From Geodermatophilaceae bacterium URHA0031 (lineage in GTDB: Bacteria; Actinomycetota; Actinomycetes; Mycobacteriales; Geodermatophilaceae), in the NCBI GenBank assembly GCA_000620205.1, contig JHVP01000004.1, positions 124,001 through 188,000 of the forward strand: 64,000 nucleotides of DNA, given 5' to 3'. The position numbers were made by a program, and so were the translations under genes. Positions 60,566 through 64,000 of the stretch are shown here, in pieces (position 1 is the first letter of the stretch; every line of letters starts with the position of its first letter). The notes under the pieces are model-generated. The model was not told the origin of the DNA and ran no database searches. It was given only the letters and a program-made list of their open reading frames with translations.

Positions 60566-61561
60566 TCATCGCACGGACGCGGTCTCGCGGGCGGGCCGGG
60601 CGGCGCCGCAGGTGGTGACGACCTCGGCCATCAGGTGCAGGCACCGGCCGACCGGCTCGAGCTCGGCCGGGAGGTTGAGGAAGGCGTGCAGCATGCCCGG
60701 GACGGTGACCTGGCGGACGTCGACGCCGGCCAGAGCCAGGGCGGCGGTGAACGCCTCGCCCGAGGCGCGCAGGTTGTCGTACTCGGCGTTGACCAGCACG
60801 GTCGGGCACAGCCCGTCGAGGACAGCGAGCGCCGGCATGGCGTAGCCGTCGGCGGTGGTCAGCGACCCGCCCAGGTAGTTCACCGTGACCCAGGAGGTGT
60901 CCTGGCCGGGCTTCTCCTGGTACAGCTCGGGCAGCTCCGCCAGCCGGGCGGCCAGCGAGCGGGACGGCGCCGGGACGACCGGGTGGAACACCGCGTAGAC
61001 CAGCAGCAGGGCCGCCGGCACCCAGCCGTCGCGGTCGCGCAGCCGTAGCGCGGCGCCGGCCGCCAGGTTCCCGCCGGCGCTGGCGCCGCCCACCGAGATG
61101 CGGGCCGGGTCCACGCCCAGCTCGGCGGCGGAGTCCCGCACCCAGGAGAGGGCGGCCACGGCGTCGTCGTGCGGCACCGGGTAGCTCACCTCGCCCCGGG
61201 CCAGGCGGTAGTCGACGCTGACCACGACCGCGCCGGCCCGGGCGCAGACCTCGCGCGCGGTCCAGTCGGCCTCGCGCATGTCCAGGTCGCCGCCGGCGAA
61301 GCCACCGCCGTGCAGCCAGACCAGGCAGGGGCGGTCCGGGTCGCCGTCCGCCGCGGGCCCGTACACCCGCACCGGCACCGGGCCGTGCGGCCCCGGCGCG
61401 GCGGCGTCCCGGACGTCCACCACCGGCGGGGAGACGGCGGGCTCCAAGGCCTCGAACCGGGCGATCTGCTCCCTCCCGGCCGGGGTGCCGTAGGCCTCGC
61501 GGAGCGAGGTCAGGCCGTCGAGGAGGGGGAACCGGGCGGCGATGTCGGGGTGGATCGGCAT
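60566..61561 (-). CDS. HSL-type alpha/beta hydrolase (esterase) 2
   Basis: The 331-residue paralog of the gene at 54518 has the oxyanion motif LVWLHGGGFAGGD, the elbow VGGASAGGNLAAG (A in place of the usual D before the Ser), NAEYDNLRASGEAF with the Asp and GMLHAFL with the His. Catalytic Ser, Asp and His are all present. It probably cleaves ester groups, such as acyl decorations of plant glycosides, before or after deglycosylation. The ATG at 61561 follows GAGGT. It lies 25 bp downstream of the SnoaL-like gene. Confidence 0.9.
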   Translation of the reverse strand: MPIHPDIAARFPLLDGLTSLREAYGTPAGREQIARFEALEPAVSPPVVDVRDAAAPGPHGPVPVRVYGPAADGDPDRPCLVWLHGGGFAGGDLDMREADWTAREVCARAGAVVVSVDYRLARGEVSYPVPHDDAVAALSWVRDSAAELGVDPARISVGGASAGGNLAAGAALRLRDRDGWVPAALLLVYAVFHPVVPAPSRSLAARLAELPELYQEKPGQDTSWVTVNYLGGSLTTADGYAMPALAVLDGLCPTVLVNAEYDNLRASGEAFTAALALAGVDVRQVTVPGMLHAFLNLPAELEPVGRCLHLMAEVVTTCGAARPARETASVR

Positions 61562-61586
61562 GGGACCTCGGTGTCCTTCCGGACGC

Positions 61587-61955
61587 TCAGAAGAGGGGGT
61601 GGTCGTTGGCGGACGTCGCCGGCCACGGCTGGATGACGTCCCAGTGCTCGACGACGCGCTCGCCGTCCCAGCGGTACAGGTCGACGACCCCGGCGACGGG
61701 CGTGCCGTCGCGGGAGATCCGCAGGTGCACGGCGCACAGGTCGCCGTCCACCAGGAGCCGGACCACCTCGGGGACGAAGCCCGGGTCGTCGAACATCTGC
61801 GCCAGCGGGTCCCGGGCGGCGTCCCGGCCGTCGGGCAGACCCGGGTTGTGCTGGACGTAGTCCTCCGCGACGTAGGTGTCGAAGGCCGTCCGCACGTCCC
61901 GCCGGCGGTACATCAGGTCGACGAACGCCTCGACGAGGGCACGCCGGTCGGCCAC
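61587..61955 (-). CDS. SnoaL-like (NTF2-fold) protein
   Basis: The 122-residue protein has the SnoaL-like pattern: ALVEAFVDLMYRRRDVRTAFDTYVAEDYVQHNPGLPDGRDAARDPLAQMF, then VVRLLVDGDLCAVHLRISRDGTPVAGVVDLYRWDGERVVEHWDVIQPWP. Members of this fold include small isomerases, hydratases and proteins that bind polyketide- or sugar-like ligands. Its role here may be a keto-sugar or aglycone tautomerisation, but that is a guess. The GTG at 61955 is 3 bp after the stop of the deglycosidase beta-subunit gene, so it is coupled to that operon. Confidence 0.88.
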   Translation of the reverse strand: MADRRALVEAFVDLMYRRRDVRTAFDTYVAEDYVQHNPGLPDGRDAARDPLAQMFDDPGFVPEVVRLLVDGDLCAVHLRISRDGTPVAGVVDLYRWDGERVVEHWDVIQPWPATSANDHPLF

Positions 61956-61958
61956 CGG

Positions 61959-62345
61959 TCAGGCCGCGAGCAGCAGGCGCTTGCGGTCCCGGCCCCCGCC
62001 GGGCACGGGCATGTAGGAGATCCGCAGCCGCACCGAGACGGCGACGTCGTGCTCACCGGCGGCCAGCGGCTGGTCGGTCTCGAAGGCGAGCTCGGCTCGC
62101 TCGCCCATCTCCCAGCGGTCGTCGGTCACCGTCGGCAGCTCGGCGAAGGTGTAGCTGTTGCCGTGCACGGTGAAGGTCGTGCGTTCGGTCGGGACGGGCT
62201 GCCCGTCCAGGGTCAGGTCGACGGCCTCGACCATGGACAGGGTGAGGCCCCGGTAGTAGGGCATCCGCACCTCGACCACCCCTCCGGTGCGGCCGTCGGA
62301 CCGGGCCCGGAAGCCCTCCTCGCAGACGATGTACTGGTCGAACAT
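61959..62345 (-). CDS. C-glycoside deglycosidase beta subunit (DUF6379-type)
   Basis: The 128-residue beta-rich protein reads MFDQYIVCEEGFRARSDGRTGG, then VRMPYYRGLTLSMVEAVDLTLDGQPV, FTVHGNSYTFAELPTVTDDRWEMGE, and a final LRISYMPVPGGGRDRK. This matches the small beta subunit of C-glycoside deglycosidases (formerly DUF6379; CarC/DgpB type), which forms a complex with a TIM-barrel alpha subunit. The ATG shares one base with the stop of the alpha-subunit gene (TGATG), so both subunits are made in step. The complex cleaves the carbon-carbon bond between sugar and aglycone after sugar oxidation. Confidence 0.9.
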   Translation of the reverse strand: MFDQYIVCEEGFRARSDGRTGGVVEVRMPYYRGLTLSMVEAVDLTLDGQPVPTERTTFTVHGNSYTFAELPTVTDDRWEMGERAELAFETDQPLAAGEHDVAVSVRLRISYMPVPGGGRDRKRLLLAA

Positions 62346-63418
62346 CAGTGAGACCCCGTTCCGGTGGTGTGTGGCCCCGTCCCGGGTCCCGCCCCGAGCG
62401 TGCGAGGGGTGGGGAGGACGGGGTCCTTCTGCTCTCCGAGCAGGCGGGCGAACATGGCGTGCTGGCGGCGGACCTGCTCGACGCTGTCCACCGGGAAGGC
62501 GTCCTGGACGTGCCGGTTGCCCTCGTACTCGCTGGACAGGTAGCCGTCGAAGCCGCCCTCGACGAGCACCGGGACGATCCGGTCGTAGGGGATCGAGTAC
62601 TCGGTCCCCTCCTCGGTCATCTCGTAGAACTTCGCCTGGATGTGCCCGATCAACGGCATGTGCGGCAGCATCGAGCGCGGGTCGGTCCAGATGTAGTGCG
62701 TCGCCTGCCGGGCCAGCCCGATCTCGACCGGGCCGCCGTGGCGGTAGTTCATGATGTCCATCAGGGCGTGGGTGTCGCCGTGGTCGTCGTAGGTCTTGAC
62801 GATGTAGTCGACGAGCTCGGGGCGTGCGCCGTCACGCAGCGCCCGGTCGGAGACCACCCGCGGGAACTGCTCGACGAAGGTGCCCATGTCGGGCATCAGG
62901 CCCAGGGCCGGCGACTGCGTCCGGTGCATCACCTCGAGGTGGTCGAGGATCCACGGGTGCTCGTAGTGGAACGGCGCGTGCACCTCGAGCAGCAGCCGGA
63001 CGCCCTGCTCCTCGGCGTAGGGTGCGGCGCCCTCCATCACCTCCGGCGGGGTGTTGATGATGGCCCGGATGACCTTGGCGCCCAGCCGGACGGCGATGTC
63101 GATGTCGCGGTGCACCGAGGCGACCTGCTCGTCGAGGGTGAGCCGGCGGTCGGGGTACAGCTTGGTGTCCAGGAACAGGTCGGTGGCGACCGGCGTCGTC
63201 CCGTACTTGTCCATCCAGGCGAACCAGGTCTCGACGAACTCGTCGGTCAGCTGCGGATAGCCGGGGATCGACTGCTCGGGGATGATCTCGATCCCCCGGG
63301 CGCCGATGTCGCCGGCGACCCGGATGCAGTCCTCGAGGGTCAGCGTGCGCAGGAAGTACTCCTCCTGGAAGGAGTACAGGCTGACGCCCCGCTTGATGCG
63401 GTGCTCCGGTGTGCTCAT
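62345..63418 (-). CDS. C-glycoside deglycosidase alpha subunit (TIM barrel)
   Basis: The 357-residue xylose-isomerase-like barrel begins HRIKRGVSLYSFQEEYFLRTLTLEDCIRVAGDIGARGIEIIPEQSIPGYP. Likely metal ligands are E145 (and H147) in LLLEVHAPFHYEHP, D177 in MPDMGTF, H259 in IGHIQAKF and E297 in LSSEYEGNRH. The family is the alpha subunit (CarB/DgpC type) that works with a DUF6379 beta subunit encoded next to it. It promotes elimination of the aglycone from a 3-keto C-glycoside, using Mn2+ or a similar metal. The ATG at 63418 follows GAGAAGAGG. The C-terminal 25 residues are Gly/Pro-rich and disordered. Confidence 0.9.
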   Translation of the reverse strand: MSTPEHRIKRGVSLYSFQEEYFLRTLTLEDCIRVAGDIGARGIEIIPEQSIPGYPQLTDEFVETWFAWMDKYGTTPVATDLFLDTKLYPDRRLTLDEQVASVHRDIDIAVRLGAKVIRAIINTPPEVMEGAAPYAEEQGVRLLLEVHAPFHYEHPWILDHLEVMHRTQSPALGLMPDMGTFVEQFPRVVSDRALRDGARPELVDYIVKTYDDHGDTHALMDIMNYRHGGPVEIGLARQATHYIWTDPRSMLPHMPLIGHIQAKFYEMTEEGTEYSIPYDRIVPVLVEGGFDGYLSSEYEGNRHVQDAFPVDSVEQVRRQHAMFARLLGEQKDPVLPTPRTLGAGPGTGPHTTGTGSH

Positions 63419-63503
63419 GGGTCCTCTTCTCGTGCGGACAGGGGGAGCCGACCGACCGGGGGTCGGTGGCGGGATGTCGGTGGCCGGGGAGGTGCCCGGC
63501 GGG

Positions 63504-64000
63504 TCAGCCGGCGGTCGGCGCCAGCTCGCCGGCGGTCAGCGCGGCGGCGCCGCCCGCCTGCGGGTGCCCGGAGGCGGCGTCGAAGACGTGGCAGGCGACC
63601 GTCCGGTCCTCGAAGGGGGCGTCGATCGGCCGCTTGGTCCAGCAGACGTCGGCGACGTGCGGGCAGCGCGGGGCGAACGGGCACCCCTCTTCCGGGGCCG
63701 GCTTCGCCTGGGCGGTGGTCACCCGGACCACCTCCTGCCGCTGGCGGCGGAGGACCCGCTGCTCGACGGCGTTGGGCACGGGGACCGCGGCTCGCAGCGC
63801 CTGGCTGTAGGGGTGCGCGGGGCGGGCGTGGATGGTCGCGGCGGGCCCGGACTCCATGATCCGGCCGCGGTAGAGCACCAGCACCCGGTCGGAGAAGTAG
63901 GACACCACGGGCAGGTTGTGGGCGATGAAGAGGAACGCCACCCCGGTCTCCCGCTGCAGCTCCCCCAACAGGTTGAGCACCTGCGCCTGGGTGACCACGT
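63504..64000 (-). CDS. Dipeptide/glycoside-type ABC transporter ATP-binding protein, 5' end outside the window
   Basis: The C-terminal part of an OppF/DppD-type ATPase is visible, about 165 residues, entering from the right edge with D-V-V-T-Q-A-Q (the D-loop). It includes FLFIAHNLPVVSYFSDRVLVLYRGRIMESG (switch His loop) and the C-terminal oligopeptide-HPY module with EEGCPFAPRCPHVADVC and a final Cys in VACHVF. The cysteines typically bind an iron-sulfur cluster. It would power import for a permease encoded beyond the window. Its position just ahead of the deglycosidase genes suggests it imports glycosides or oligosaccharides. Confidence 0.93.
   Translation of the reverse strand, partial: VVTQAQVLNLLGELQRETGVAFLFIAHNLPVVSYFSDRVLVLYRGRIMESGPAATIHARPAHPYSQALRAAVPVPNAVEQRVLRRQRQEVVRVTTAQAKPAPEEGCPFAPRCPHVADVCWTKRPIDAPFEDRTVACHVFDAASGHPQAGGAAALTAGELAPTAG

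Overview
The window is very GC-rich (third codon positions nearly all G or C, many GTG starts, strong GGAGG-type ribosome sites). It looks like the chromosome of a high-GC actinobacterium, most plausibly Geodermatophilaceae-like. That placement rests on gene families (Rv1733c, DUF6325, DUF7144, LapA, sulfolipid-addressing GAP protein, Abhydrolase_9, large LuxR-type ATPases) and on composition, not on a marker gene. I found no rRNA, tRNA, CRISPR array, insertion sequence or prophage.

Layout. 0-6 kb is a cell-wall and shape locus: a 5'-truncated DUF6544-like gene, an MreB-like actin, and, tail to tail with it, a single polypeptide that fuses a SEDS glycosyltransferase (RodA/FtsW type) to a class B penicillin-binding protein. 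A membrane-anchored protein of unknown function lies 11 bp upstream of the fusion. 6-11.6 kb holds a small helical-bundle protein, a CPBP protease, two divergent Abhydrolase_9 paralogs (one frameshifted) and a Nudix hydrolase. 12-17.4 kb is a tandem, overlapping pair of LAL (MalT-type) regulators.

17.6-36.3 kb is an accessory, stress-type island of small membrane and SHOCT proteins: LapA, GAP, DUF6325, RDD, DUF308, DUF7144 twice, Rv1733c and DUF6328. It also carries a sulfatase and its likely maturase (formylglycine-generating enzyme), a nonapeptide-repeat protein, a lipid-kinase-like protein, a proton antiporter and a STAS protein. Most transcription units here carry the same 20-bp imperfect palindrome (consensus YTCAYCC-N5/6-GGGTGAGG) about 50-75 bp before the start codon. 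Its half-site GGRTGAG resembles the MalT box, so the three LAL regulators in the window (12.1, 14.7 and 36.4 kb) are candidate binders. A HATPase anti-sigma-like protein follows the third LAL gene.

39.7-47.5 kb is an oxygenase block: a P450 with its own separate phthalate-type reductase, an IclR regulator, a TetR regulator with a clear operator and sigma70-type promoter in front of an FAD monooxygenase, and a self-sufficient CYP116B-like P450-reductase fusion, closed by a 16-bp perfect hairpin.

47.6-64 kb is a minus-strand glycoside catabolic region. Reading in the direction of transcription it has an ABC transporter ATPase (cut by the window end), the alpha and beta subunits of a C-glycoside deglycosidase, a SnoaL-like protein, an alpha/beta hydrolase, and a pyranose-oxidase-like GMC oxidase. 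These are followed by three TIM-barrel isomerase/epimerases, an MFS exporter, a second alpha/beta hydrolase, GH3 and GH43 glycosidases, a frameshifted esterase and a divergent galactokinase-like GHMP protein. Most junctions are 1-4 nt overlaps, so this is one or a few long operons. The inferred logic is: import the glycoside, oxidise its sugar to the 3-keto form, eliminate the aglycone with the deglycosidase, process the keto-sugar with the isomerases, and trim other sugars and esters with the hydrolases. The nearby P450s may act on the released aromatic part. This C-glycoside system and the palindrome regulon are the most interesting content.
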